DNA from: Streptomyces sp. V4I8
GTDB taxonomy: Bacteria; Actinomycetota; Actinomycetes; Streptomycetales; Streptomycetaceae
DNA length: 64,000 nt
Direction of reading: 5' to 3'
Assembly: GCF_041261225.1 (NCBI RefSeq)
Contig: NZ_JBGCCN010000003.1
Coordinates: 1 to 64,000 of the forward strand
Shown here piece by piece: positions 26,478 through 35,141 of the stretch. How positions within the stretch are numbered: the first letter of the stretch is position 1; every line of letters starts with the position of its first letter. The notes under the pieces are model-generated. The model worked only from the letters and a program-made list of their open reading frames with translations, was not told the origin of the DNA and did not search any database. The position numbers and the translations under genes were made by a program.

Positions 26478-27359
26478 TCAGTCGTCTTGGTTGTCGGTGG
26501 GGATGCGTCCGAGTTCGCGGCCGCGCATGCGATACGAATCGCCCTTGAACGAGTGGACCTCGGCGTGGTGGACGAGGCGGTCGATCATGGCGGCGGCCAC
26601 GGTCTCGTCGCCGAAGACCTCTCCCCAGCGTCCGAAGGGCTTGTTGCTGGTGACGATCACGGACGCGCGTTCGTATCTGTTCGAGATGAGCTGGAAGAAC
26701 AGGTTCGCGGCTTCGGCCTCGAAGGGGATGTAGCCGACCTCGTCCACCACGATCAGCGGGTAGCGGCCCAGTCTGGTGAGCTCGTCGGCCAGACGGCCGG
26801 CTGCGTGGGCGGCGGCGAGCCGGTCGACCCACTCGGAGGCGGTCGCGAAGGCGACGCGGTGTCCGGCCTGGCAGGCTCTGACCGCGAGCCCGATCGCCAG
26901 GTGTGTCTTTCCGGTCCCGGGCGGACCCAGGAAAACGGCGTTCTCCTTCCCGGCGATGAAGTCCAACGTACCCAGATGCGCGAGCTGTTGGCGCGTTATC
27001 CCGCGCAGATGGGTGACGTCGAGTTCCTCGACCGTTTTGACGGCGGGGAACCTCGCCGCGCGGACGCGGGCCTCGCCGCCGTGCGATTCGCGGGCGCTCA
27101 CCTCGCGCTGGAGCACGGCGACGAGGTATTCGGCGTGCGTCCAGGACTCCTTGCGGGCGCGTTCGGCCAGCCGTTCGGCGGCGTCCAGCAGGGCCGGGGC
27201 CTTCATCGCGCGGGCGAGGAAAGCCAGGTCAGTCAAGGTCTGCCGGCCCGTCCGACGGGAGGATGCCGCCGCTGCCGTCCTGGCGGTGGTGGTCTTCTCG
27301 ACGGCGCCGGGCTCTTCCTCGCCTTCGTCGTCGCCGGAGGCTGTCGCGGGGCGGGGCAT
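26478..27359 (-). CDS. istB: IS21 helper ATPase IstB, 293 aa
   Basis: AAA ATPase that selects and bends target DNA for IstA. P-loop GPPGTGKTHL (about residue 148), Walker B LIVVDEVGYIP (about 206), sensor VIVTSNKPFGRW (about 237) and the arginine-finger segment DRLVHHAEVHSFKGDSYRM. It begins at ATG 27359, one base before the istA stop. The first 45 residues are a charged, Ala-rich extension longer than in most IstB proteins. Confidence 0.95.
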   Translation of the reverse strand: MPRPATASGDDEGEEEPGAVEKTTTARTAAAASSRRTGRQTLTDLAFLARAMKAPALLDAAERLAERARKESWTHAEYLVAVLQREVSARESHGGEARVRAARFPAVKTVEELDVTHLRGITRQQLAHLGTLDFIAGKENAVFLGPPGTGKTHLAIGLAVRACQAGHRVAFATASEWVDRLAAAHAAGRLADELTRLGRYPLIVVDEVGYIPFEAEAANLFFQLISNRYERASVIVTSNKPFGRWGEVFGDETVAAAMIDRLVHHAEVHSFKGDSYRMRGRELGRIPTDNQDD

Positions 27360-28622
27360 TCAGCTCGCCTCCTTGTCGCCGCCGCCGTCGATGACGGTGA
27401 ACAGTCGGTCATAGGTGTCCAGTTCGCGCTGTTCGACCTCGACCATCGGGCCGGACGAAGCAGCCAGCCGGCTCTGGCGGGCTGCCTGCTGACGGTGCAC
27501 TCCCTGACGCATCCGGGTGCCGGTGGCGGCGTGTTGGGGGTCGGTGAGGGTCTGGTGCTTCGCCCAGCACCTGGGGTGCTGGGCGACGATCTCCCCGCCG
27601 GTGGCCAGGACGATGACCTCATCGTTGTCACAGAGCACCGTCACCGTCCTCCCGATCGCGGCGGGGTCGACGGAGTAGTCGTTGGTGTCGATGCGGACGT
27701 AGTGGTCGCGGCCGAGCCGGATGGAGAAACGCCACCAGGACGGCGGGTCGACCGGCGGCAGCGCGATCATCCCGGACTTGTCCGCCTCCCACCGCTCGCT
27801 CGGACGGGCCTGCAGAGCGCGGTGCCGGCGCCGGTTGGCGACCTTCAGCCACTCGCCCAGCTGGGCGTTGAAGTCGTTGGGGCCGGAGAAGTGACGGCCC
27901 GGCAGGAAGCTGGTCTCCAGGTAACCATTGGCCCGCTCCACCAGCCCTTTCGTTTCTGGATCGCGGGGGCGGCAGAGGTAGATCCTGGTGGAGAGCAGGC
28001 CCGCGAACGCGGCGAACTCGCCGGTCACCTTCCCGCGGCCGATCCCGGACTCGTTGTCCCAGACCAGCATCTTCGGGACGGCGCCCCAGGCGGACAGCAG
28101 CCGCCAGTGCCCGTCGATCAGGTCCCCGGTCCGCCGCGAGGGCAGCATCCTCGCGGCGATCATCCGCGAGTAGCCGGACACCATCACCATCACCAGCACC
28201 GGCGGCTGCCCGGTCTGCCCGTAGCCGAGCGGGATCTCCGCGTCGGGGAACCACAGGTCGCACTGGGCCAGCTCACCCGGCCGATACGTCGTCCGCGACA
28301 CCGGGTCCACCGGGATATAGGCGGGACGCAGGTCGCGGACCCGCTCCTTGAGCACGGTCATCCCGCGGTCCCAGCCGATCCGCTCGGCGATCACCGTCGC
28401 GGGCATCGTCGGCGTCTCCCGCAGCAGCTCGCGGATCTGCACCTCGACCGCGTCCACCACCGAGCCCTTGGCCGGCCTCTCGTACTTCGGCGGCCGGTCG
28501 TGCGCCAGCGCCCGCTTCACCGTGTTCTTCGAAATGCCCAGATGGCGGGCGATCGCCCTGATCGGCATCTGCTCGGCCCGGTGCAACCGACGGATCTCTG
28601 CCCAGTCCTCCACAAGGATCAC
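27360..28622 (-). CDS. istA: IS21 transposase IstA, 420 aa
   Basis: N-terminal helix-turn-helix (RAIARHLGISKNTVKRAL), integrase core with D in QCDLWFPD (about 118), D in LVWDNESGIG (about 180) and E in GLVERANGYLE (about 229), then a C-terminal beta-barrel region. Full length, followed immediately by istB. Start codon ATG 28622, 85 bases inside the right end. Confidence 0.95.
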   Translation of the reverse strand: MILVEDWAEIRRLHRAEQMPIRAIARHLGISKNTVKRALAHDRPPKYERPAKGSVVDAVEVQIRELLRETPTMPATVIAERIGWDRGMTVLKERVRDLRPAYIPVDPVSRTTYRPGELAQCDLWFPDAEIPLGYGQTGQPPVLVMVMVSGYSRMIAARMLPSRRTGDLIDGHWRLLSAWGAVPKMLVWDNESGIGRGKVTGEFAAFAGLLSTRIYLCRPRDPETKGLVERANGYLETSFLPGRHFSGPNDFNAQLGEWLKVANRRRHRALQARPSERWEADKSGMIALPPVDPPSWWRFSIRLGRDHYVRIDTNDYSVDPAAIGRTVTVLCDNDEVIVLATGGEIVAQHPRCWAKHQTLTDPQHAATGTRMRQGVHRQQAARQSRLAASSGPMVEVEQRELDTYDRLFTVIDGGGDKEAS

Positions 28623-28707
28623 CTCTTCCTCCTGACCTTGATCAACAAGGCCAGAGTCAGACGAAGATCACCAAGAGGGTCAGTTTTGATACGCCGTCAG
28701 AGGGTCA

Positions 28708-30250
28708 GCGTTCGGCCGTCGTCGAGAGGAGCAGCAGACGCAGGCTCCGTCAGCGACGAAGCAGCCGGCGCAGGAGCGGACTCACCCGGCGACAGCGACG
28801 AGCCAGCGGACGCAGACGGTGCGGCAGAGGGAACCTGCAGACCAAGACCAGCAGACCCGCCCGCAGGCGCCCCAGCCACAGACCCCGCAGCAGCCGAAGC
28901 CGAAGCCCCCAGCCCCAGCACATTCCCGGCCACAGACACCCCCCCCCAGCAGCCGCAGGCTCCGTCAACGACGCAGCCGCAGGCGCAGCCGACGTGTTCA
29001 GCGCAGGAGCAGCAGGGGCCGGAGTCTCAAGCGTCGGAGCAGACTGCTGGGCCTCACGCGGCCCAGACACCGATGAACCAGGCGTAAGCGACGCCGGCAG
29101 CACAGACGACTCCCTGAAGCCACCAAGGTCCTTAAGCACCGTGTCACCACCCCCGCCAACCGGCACAGACGTACTCTGCTGGCCAGCAGCAACCGCAGAC
29201 GCGGAAGATGAGGTATCACCAGACTTAGCCCCACCCACAGCCAAAGCAGGCACAGCCACCGTCGACGCCTTCGCACCGTCCGCCTGCTGACTTGAGGCCT
29301 TACCATCCTGCCCAGCTGAAGCGGACAACCCCTGCCCAGACGCGGCACCGATCGGCCCGGCCGCCTGCTGCCCCCCAGCCGCAGCATCGTGCGCCGGCTT
29401 CACCCCACCCGCACCCAGCTCCTCACCATGCGGACTCAAGACCCCAGACGACCTCGGACCACCCAGCCGGGAACCCGAGTCCCCGCCAGCGGAAACACCC
29501 AGCACGGACTGCCCACCAGCCACAGCCGAACCACTCGAAGCCACACCCCACCAACCTGCTGCGAACCCGACTGATGGCCCTGGGAATCAATAGTGACAGC
29601 GCCCGAGGCACCCTTGCCATCAGTATTGGGGGCGGCTGACCCAGGTGTGCCCATACCGCTCGTACCGCGGATCCCACCACCCACACCAGCGCCCGGCGTC
29701 GCAGCGCCACCAGCATCCGGAGCCGAACCTGGTGTGCCCGTACCCCTCGTATCAGTCGCAGTACCGGCGGTCGCACCAGCGTTCGTCGCACCCCCAACGG
29801 AGCGATCCTCGGCCGAACCGGACGGAGCCCCCGGCTGCCCCGTACCCTGCGGCTGCGCCAGCTTGGACGACGACTGCAACGGCGACTGCGAGGCGGCGGG
29901 AGACGACGCAGCCTGCCCCGGCGCCTGCTTGAGGTCCTGCGGCTTCTGTCCCTGCATCTGAGCGGAACGGCTCATGTCCTCGGGCATCACCTGATCGGAC
30001 TGGCCCTGAGCCTGCTTGGCCGCCTGCTGATCCTGCGGCTTCGGCCCTGCAATCCCGGCTGACACATTAGCGGCACCCGCATCGCCCTTCGGCACCTTCC
30101 CCGCATCTACACTCTGTTGACCCTGCAGGCCAGCAGGCTTCAGGTCACTCAACCGCGAACCCGCATCACCACCGGATGCACCAGCTCCGGACTGCTCGCC
30201 AGCCGCAGCCGAACTGGACGGAGCCGTACTCTTACCAGCCTGCTGCGCAC
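28708..30250 (-). pseudogene. Middle part of the broken low-complexity secreted protein, two frameshifts
   Basis: Minus-strand Ala/Gly/Ser/Gln-rich coding sequence in three phases. From 30250: QQAGKSTAPSSSAAAG, a GSRLSDLKPAGLQGQQ block, PEDMSRSAQMQGQKPQDL, and QVGG at about 29560. A slip in GGTGGGG follows. The frame then continues ASSGSAVAGGQSVLGVSAGG and TSVPVGGGGDTVLKDLGGF, a direct match to the metalloprotease tail. At a C9 run (28939-28947) the frame slips again and continues VAGNVLGLGASASAAAG to DDGRT at the IS21 end. Without the slips this would be a single chain of roughly 510 residues. No start codon is present; it is interrupted at 30251 by an IS256 element. Confidence 0.75.
28939..28947. 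repeat. C9 homopolymer in the low-complexity gene
   Basis: Nine C in a row (G9 in the coding strand) at exactly the place where the reading frame of the low-complexity gene changes phase. Long G/C runs in coding sequence are classic slippage sites. Here the run has put downstream codons out of frame, or it marks a sequencing miscount. Confidence 0.7.
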
Positions 30251-30384
30251 GAGCCATGCTCAGGACTTGTGGATCGACCTCGGGTGGGGTGCCTCGTGTG
30301 ATGCAGAGGGCGTACCTTCCCGAGTGATCGACTCGAGGTCATCGAGCAGGCCCGCGTTGCAGCGCGGGTCGGGAAGGCACGCCC

Positions 30385-31638
30385 GTGCTGAGCGTAGTTA
30401 ACGAGGACGGCACCACCGAGACCGGTTCCCTGATCGACGGCATCGTCCGCGAGGGCGCGAGGCGGATGCTCGCCGCGGCCCTGGAGGCCGAGGTCAACCA
30501 GTACATAGCCGAGTTGGCAGGCGAGCGCGACCAGGCTGGCCGCCGTCTGGTCGTCCGCAACGGACACCACCGAGAGCGGACCGTGACCACAGCCGCCGGG
30601 CCGGTCATGGTGAAGGCGCCGCGCGTAAACGACAAGCGCGTGGACGAGGCGACGGGTGAGCGCAAGCGGTTCTCGTCGAAAATACTCGCGCCCTGGTGCC
30701 GGAAATCCCCGAAAGTCGGCGAGGTCCTCCCTCTGCTCTACTTGCACGGACTGTCCTCCGGCGACTTCGTCCCCGCGATGGAACAGTTCCTCGGCTCGGC
30801 GGCGGGGCTCTCCCCGGCAACGATCACTCGGCTGACGAAGCAGTGGCAGGACGACCACACCGCCTTCCAGGCCCGCGACCTGTCGGAATCCGACTATGTC
30901 TACGTGTGGGCCGACGGCGTCCACCCCAAGGTCCGCCTCGGCCAGGTGCACTCCTGCGTCCTGGTCCTCATGGGCGTGCGCACGGACGGCAGCAAGGAAC
31001 TCATCGCCCTCGCCGAGGGGCTGCGCGAGTCGACCGAGTCCTGGGCGGATGTGCTGCGTGACTGCCGTCGGCGCGGCATGCGAGATCCCGAACTCGTCGT
31101 CGGTGACGGCGCGATGGGCCTCTGGCGGGCCCTCGCGGAGGTGTTTCCGCAGGCCAGGCACCAAAGGTGTTGGGTTCACAAAACCCGCAACGTGATCAAC
31201 GCCCTGCCGAAGTCGGCCCAGCCCGGCGCGAAGAAGGCCCTCCAGGAGATCTACAACGCCGAGGACCGCGACCACGCGGAGAAGGCCGTCCGTGACTTCG
31301 AGGGTGTCTACGGCGCGAAGTGGCCGAAGGCGGTGAAGAAGATCATCGGCGAGGTTGACGAACTCCTCGCGTTCTACGACTTCCCTGCTGAGCACTGGGT
31401 GCATCTGCGCACGACAAATCCGATCGAGAGTACTTTCAGCACCGTGAAACTCCGGACCAAGGTCACCCGCGGGGCCGGCAGCGCGGTCGCGGCCCTGGCC
31501 ATGGTGTTCAAGCTGGCCGAGTCCGCCCAGGCCCGCTGGCGCGCGATCACCGCACCCCACCTCGTCGCTCTTGTCCGCAACGGTGCCCGCTTCAAGAACG
31601 GTCACCTCGTCGAACGCCCTGAGGCCACCGCAGCCTGA
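30385..31638 (+). CDS. IS256-family transposase, 417 aa
   Basis: Mutator-type DDE transposase, distinct from the copies at 8762 and 37216. Block VVRNGHHRERTVTTAAGPV, first Asp in YVYVWADGVHPKVRL (about 176), second in ELVVGDGAMGLW (about 240), CWVHKTRNV, and the catalytic Glu in RTTNPIESTFSTVK (about 349). The frame is intact, so the element may still move. It is followed after 30 bases by the passenger gene. Confidence 0.93.
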   Translation: MLSVVNEDGTTETGSLIDGIVREGARRMLAAALEAEVNQYIAELAGERDQAGRRLVVRNGHHRERTVTTAAGPVMVKAPRVNDKRVDEATGERKRFSSKILAPWCRKSPKVGEVLPLLYLHGLSSGDFVPAMEQFLGSAAGLSPATITRLTKQWQDDHTAFQARDLSESDYVYVWADGVHPKVRLGQVHSCVLVLMGVRTDGSKELIALAEGLRESTESWADVLRDCRRRGMRDPELVVGDGAMGLWRALAEVFPQARHQRCWVHKTRNVINALPKSAQPGAKKALQEIYNAEDRDHAEKAVRDFEGVYGAKWPKAVKKIIGEVDELLAFYDFPAEHWVHLRTTNPIESTFSTVKLRTKVTRGAGSAVAALAMVFKLAESAQARWRAITAPHLVALVRNGARFKNGHLVERPEATAA

Positions 31639-31668
31639 TCACCCTTCACGCACGACAAGCACGGGATC

Positions 31669-32070
31669 ATGAGGCAGGCTGCCGGAATGAGATCTCGAAC
31701 CGGTGGTATGCGGTGGGGAACTGCGATCGAGGCCCCGGACCCCAGCGGCCTGGCGAAGTTTTACGCCGAACTCCTCGGTTGGCACATCGGGCACGAGGAG
31801 CCGGGCACGGCCATCGTCGCCGCCTCCCCGAAAGGGCCATTCTTCGTGTTCCAGCAGGCGGACGCCTATCGGGCTCCGGTGTGGCCTCCGATCGAGGGCG
31901 AACAGCGCCCGATGATGCACTTCGACTTCCAGGTCGGCGATCTGGATTCGGCGGTCGCCGAGGCGGTGGCCCTGGGCGCCACGCTGGCGGAGTTCCAGCC
32001 GCAGGAGAGCGTCCGGGTGCTCTTCGACCCGGCCGGACACCCCTTCTGCCTGTGCCTGGACGAGGGATGA
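31669..32070 (+). CDS. VOC-family (glyoxalase/bleomycin-resistance fold) protein, passenger of IS256, 133 aa
   Basis: One-domain VOC protein made of two beta-alpha-beta-beta-beta modules: WGTAIEAPDPSGLAKFYAEL with LGW at the N terminus, and MHFDFQVGDLDSAVAEAVAL followed by GATLAEFQP and VLFDPAGHPFCLC at the C terminus. Possible metal ligands are the His in MMHFDF and a Glu near the end of the first module. Substrates in this superfamily range from methylglyoxal-glutathione to antibiotics; none can be assigned. ATG 31669 is the first start; internal ATGs at 31687 and 31708 are also possible. It is enclosed by the element's inverted repeats, hence mobile. Confidence 0.85.
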   Translation: MRQAAGMRSRTGGMRWGTAIEAPDPSGLAKFYAELLGWHIGHEEPGTAIVAASPKGPFFVFQQADAYRAPVWPPIEGEQRPMMHFDFQVGDLDSAVAEAVALGATLAEFQPQESVRVLFDPAGHPFCLCLDEG

Positions 32071-32117
32071 CCGGCTGGATCGCACGTCACTCGATCCACA
32101 ACTCTTGACAATGACTC

Positions 32118-32476
32118 GCTGCGCACCAGACTGCAGCCCCTGGGAAGCAGCGGCAGCCGTACCCGTGGCACTCTTGCCCTCAGTGGCCGCCATGCTTGAG
32201 GCAGCCGCGTCCGAGGAGTTCTTGCCGTCGTCGGCGGCGCTAAGGCCAGCCGGGCCACTGCTACGCGCAGCAGTGGTGGCCGCACTGCCGACATCTGAAT
32301 GGGATGAGAGGTCCTGGGGCTTTTGCTCCTGCTGCTGAGTGACCGGCTCATGTCTGGCCGCGCAGCGGACGGTGTATCACTCTGGGTTCCGCCCTGATGC
32401 AAATCCTGAGGCACCGACAACTGCTCAGAGGCTGACCCAAACCCCGACTCTCTCGCCTTCCTGACTACTGGCGAAT
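32118..32476 (-). pseudogene. Upstream part of the broken low-complexity secreted protein
   Basis: The minus-strand frame from 32476: SPVVRKARESGFGSASEQLS and DLHQGGTQSDTPSAARPDM, a slip near 32345, then TQQQEQKPQDLSSHSDVGSA and AATEGKSATGTAAAASQGLQ with SGAQ at the IS256 target site. The DMSRS...QKPQDL wording is repeated in the next segment (about 29950). It is bounded by IS256 on one side and IS701 on the other. Confidence 0.7.
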
Positions 32477-33969
32477 CGGACACGGCAGCTGTAGTTCTTG
32501 ATCGTTGGCGTGTTCGTGCTGGTCAACGGGGGTGCGGGGGCGGCCGAGGGTAGGGGGACGGCCACCGTGATCATGAGCGTTTGTGACGACGATCAAGGAA
32601 CAGGTGGCCGTGGAGGCCACGATAGCCGGGCAGGAGTGGACGGCCGCGTTCGGGGCGGTGATGGCCGAGGTCGCTGACTGCTTCCCGCGCCGGGAACCGC
32701 GCCTGCTGGCGCGGGAGATGACCGAGGGCATGCTGATGGAGCTCGATACGCGCAACTGCTGGACGCTCGGCGAGGCGCTGGGGCACTCGGGCCCGCACCG
32801 GCTGCAGCACTTCCTCTCCCGTGGTGTGTGGGACCACGATCTGGCCCGCGACCGGCTCATGACCTGGGCGGCCGGTGAACTCGCGGACGACCAGGCGGTG
32901 TTGATCGTGGACGAGACCGGTGATGAGAAGTCCTCGACCGACTACGTGGGAGCGGCCCACCAGTACGCCGGGGCGCTCGGCGGTATCGGTCTGTGCCAGG
33001 TCTCCGTCCACCTCACCTACGCCTCGGTAAGCGGGCACACGCTGATCGACCGCGCCCTCTACCTGGGCGCCGGGTGGGCCGCCGACGAGGAACGCCGCCT
33101 GCTCACCCACGTCCCCGACGAGACCCTGTTCGCCACCAAGCCACAGCTCGCGGCCGCCATGCTGCAGCGTGTACGTGCCCTGGGGATACCGGCCCGCTGG
33201 CTGGCCGGCGACGAGGTGTACGGCGGTCGCGAGCTGCGACGGCATGCACGGGCACTCGGCCTCGACTACGCCCTCGCGGTCCGCGCCGACCACCGCGTCA
33301 CCACCCCAGCCGGCCGCTTCACCGCCACCGAACTCGCCGCCCGCTTACCCCGCCGCACCTGGATGCGCATGCGTACCGGCCACGGGACCAAGGGCGACCG
33401 TCACTACGACTGGGCCATGATCGGCGTCCTCGCCGACGACACCCCCGAAAGCACCGGGCCGGGCCACTCCTACCTGCTGGTGCGCCGCCACCGCTACACC
33501 CGCGAACTCTCCTTCTACCGCTGCCACTCCGCAACCGCGGTCACCATGGCCACCCTGGTCGATGTGGTGTGCTGCAGATGGAAAATCGAAGAGGACTTCC
33601 AGGCCGGAAAATCCGACTGCGGCCTGGACGAGGGCCAGACCACCTGCTGGAACTCCTGGATGCGCTGGAGCCTGATCAGCATGCTCGCCGCAGCCATCCT
33701 GGCCGTCACCCAAGCCCGCGCCGCCGCCCAGACACCCAGCGGCCCACTCGCCCCCCCAAGCACCCGCGAGCTGCTGCGACTCCTACGCGCCACCGCCCTG
33801 CGCCCTCCCCGCCGCGACCTGGAGCACCTCCTGCACTGGTCCGCATGGCGCCGCCACCATCAACAGCAAGCCACCGAAGCCCACCGCCGCTGGAACAACA
33901 TCACCGCCGCAGCAACCACCTGACCAGCAACAATGACCAACCGATCAAGAACTACAGCTGCCGTGTCGG
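32477..33969 (+). mobile_element. IS701-family insertion sequence
   Basis: Nearly perfect terminal inverted repeats of about 32 bp (GGACACGGCAGCTGTAGTTC then TTGATCG on the left; the same in reverse complement on the right, ending GTGTCGG at 33969). One transposase gene. On the other side of it 25 further codons of the low-complexity gene appear to continue (33970-34042). Confidence 0.93.
32583..33923 (+). CDS. IS701-family transposase, 446 aa
   Basis: IS4-superfamily DDE enzyme of the IS701 type. DETGDEKSSTDYVGAAHQYA holds the first Asp (about residue 110) with the family's substrate-channel motif, WLAGDEVYGG holds the second (about 212), and CRWKIEEDFQAGKSDCGLDE is the Y/W-R/K-E block with the catalytic Glu (about 335). 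Start is the GTG at 32583. The frame is full length; a near-perfect inverted repeat pair supports recent activity. Confidence 0.94.
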   Translation: MTTIKEQVAVEATIAGQEWTAAFGAVMAEVADCFPRREPRLLAREMTEGMLMELDTRNCWTLGEALGHSGPHRLQHFLSRGVWDHDLARDRLMTWAAGELADDQAVLIVDETGDEKSSTDYVGAAHQYAGALGGIGLCQVSVHLTYASVSGHTLIDRALYLGAGWAADEERRLLTHVPDETLFATKPQLAAAMLQRVRALGIPARWLAGDEVYGGRELRRHARALGLDYALAVRADHRVTTPAGRFTATELAARLPRRTWMRMRTGHGTKGDRHYDWAMIGVLADDTPESTGPGHSYLLVRRHRYTRELSFYRCHSATAVTMATLVDVVCCRWKIEEDFQAGKSDCGLDEGQTTCWNSWMRWSLISMLAAAILAVTQARAAAQTPSGPLAPPSTRELLRLLRATALRPPRRDLEHLLHWSAWRRHHQQQATEAHRRWNNITAAATT

Positions 33970-34045
33970 ACTGCGACTGCGGGCTCCACTTGCTCAACCT
34001 CGCACTGTAGGCGGAGTACTGATCCGGGTTCAGGTTCAGCAATTT
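33970..34045 (-). pseudogene. Short leftover of the low-complexity secreted-protein gene
   Basis: Between IS701 and an IS3-type element, about 25 minus-strand codons read LLNLNPDQYSAYSARLSKWS then PQSQS, in phase with SDSPVVRKARESG on the far side of IS701. If real this is the most 5' surviving piece; the start and signal peptide of this paralogue were not found in the window. Confidence 0.45.
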
Positions 34046-34059
34046 ACCTCTTCTGGGGT

Positions 34060-34232
34060 CCGGCAAGGCGGGCCTGGCCACGTCTGCGGGTCGGCGGTCC
34101 TCGACGCGGGAGGAGAGGCTGGAGGCCGAGATCGAGGAGCTCAAGACCGCGCTGGGCGAGGCGCATGTCGAGCTGCGGGTGTGGAAGAAGTCCGCCGAGG
34201 GCCGTCTGGCCCCTTCGAGGGCCTCGAAGTGA
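34060..34232 (+). pseudogene. IS3-family OrfA, C-terminal part
   Basis: The frame GKAGLATSAGRRSSTREERL, EAEIEELKTALGEAHVELRV and WKKSAEGRLAPSRASK ends at TGA 34230-34232, which overlaps the GTG of OrfB. The coiled-coil half is present; the helix-turn-helix start is not in frame, so the gene is probably 5'-truncated at the junction with the low-complexity remnant. Confidence 0.7.
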
Positions 34233-35122
34233 TCCGCACCCATGCGGAGATGCCGACTTCGAGGTTCTGCGCGTTGTTCGGCATCCCGCGCCGTACCTAC
34301 TGCCGCTGGCAAGCCCGCGCCCGGTGCGGCCAGGAGCCGGCCAAGGGGCCGTGGCCGGCGCCAGTGGTAGACGCGGCTGAGCCGGTCGTCGCGAAGTACG
34401 CCGCGGACTGGCCCGCCTGGGGCCACCGAAAGATCCACTGGCTGATGCGGGCCGACGGCCACACCCTCTCGGCCTCCTCGGTCGAACGCGCCTTGCGCAG
34501 ACGGGACTTGCTCCAGCCCGTCGATTACCAGGGCGAACGCCGCGAACTCGCCAGGGCCCGCAAGGCCGCCTTCGCCGACCCTCCGAGTAGGCCGAATGAG
34601 GTGTGGCAGCTCGACTTCTCCGAGTACGAGACGACCGGCGGCGGCACCTGGCGCCTGGCCGGCGTGACCGACTACTTCACCAAGTACGAGCACGGCTGGC
34701 ACATCAGTCCGTCCTGCACCGGCACGGACGCCATCGCAGCCGTCCACATCGCGATCGCCGAGGCCGAACGGATAGGCGGCGCCCCGCTGGCCGAACTGCT
34801 GCCCACCGACCCCGAGACCGGGAAGATCCGCAGGATCAAGCTGGTCACCGACAACGGCGGCGCGTTCAAGGGCGCCGCGTTCGCCCGCTTCATCGCCTCC
34901 CGCCCCGAGCTGCTGCACATCCGCACCCGCACCAAGAGCCCCGGCCAGAACGGTGTACGCGAGCGCGCCTTCGGCTCACTGAAGTACGAGCACCTCTACC
35001 GCCTGGAGATCGAAGACCTCGACACCCTGGCCCGCGAGGCCGAGCACTACCGGCACGTCTTCAACCACATCCGCCCGCACCAGGCCCTCGCCGGCCACCG
35101 CCCGATCGAGATCGGGCCTTGA
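34229..35122 (+). CDS. IS3-family transposase OrfB, 297 aa
   Basis: Starts at GTG 34229 overlapping the OrfA stop. HTH_21-like N terminus (RFCALFGIPRRTYCRWQARA), then the integrase core: D in VWQLDFSEYETTGGG (about 128), D in KLVTDNGGAFKG (about 207) and E near KSPGQNGVRERAFGSLKYEH (about 239). Its last codons (HRPIEIGP) run into the end of the next IS3 element, whose end supplies the stop codon, so a few C-terminal residues may have been lost. Confidence 0.87.
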   Translation: MIRTHAEMPTSRFCALFGIPRRTYCRWQARARCGQEPAKGPWPAPVVDAAEPVVAKYAADWPAWGHRKIHWLMRADGHTLSASSVERALRRRDLLQPVDYQGERRELARARKAAFADPPSRPNEVWQLDFSEYETTGGGTWRLAGVTDYFTKYEHGWHISPSCTGTDAIAAVHIAIAEAERIGGAPLAELLPTDPETGKIRRIKLVTDNGGAFKGAAFARFIASRPELLHIRTRTKSPGQNGVRERAFGSLKYEHLYRLEIEDLDTLAREAEHYRHVFNHIRPHQALAGHRPIEIGP

Positions 35123-35141
35123 CCCCGAATTTTGAACACGT

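Larger units (their letters stand above)
26425..28707 (-). mobile_element. IS21-family insertion sequence
   Basis: The ends carry TGACCC (26425) and GGGTCA (28702-28707) with second internal copies about 26 bases in (GTGACCC, GGGTCAG), the multiple-repeat terminal arrangement of IS21 elements. It encodes istA and istB in order on the minus strand. A matching target duplication is not clear. The element separates the last ~85 codons of the low-complexity gene from the preceding part. Confidence 0.88.
30251..32117 (+). mobile_element. IS256-family element carrying a VOC/glyoxalase passenger gene
   Basis: The ends are inverted repeats of about 27 bp (left GAGCCATGCTCAGGACTTGT, right reverse complement GAGTCATTGTCAAGAGTTGT, both continuing GGATCGA). 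The 9-bp direct repeat GCTGCGCAC flanks both sides (30242-30250 and 32118-32126). Between the ends are a transposase gene and a VOC-fold gene, so the passenger lies inside the mobile unit of 1867 bp. Removing the element and one target copy restores the low-complexity reading frame (SGAQ-QAGKST). Confidence 0.9.

Noticed and set aside
30232..31605. Minus-strand 457-codon frame opposite the IS256 transposase
   Set aside because: Antisense of an unmistakable Mutator-type transposase; no independent coding evidence.
31669..32070. Calling the VOC protein a bleomycin-resistance determinant
   Set aside because: The superfamily covers many reactions and no substrate-specific residues could be identified by eye.
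33993..35122. A single 709-codon plus-strand frame joining IS701 antisense-like sequence with an IS3 OrfB
   Set aside because: Only the part from 34229 matches an IS3 transposase; the upstream codons are in a non-coding phase over the IS701 end and OrfA.
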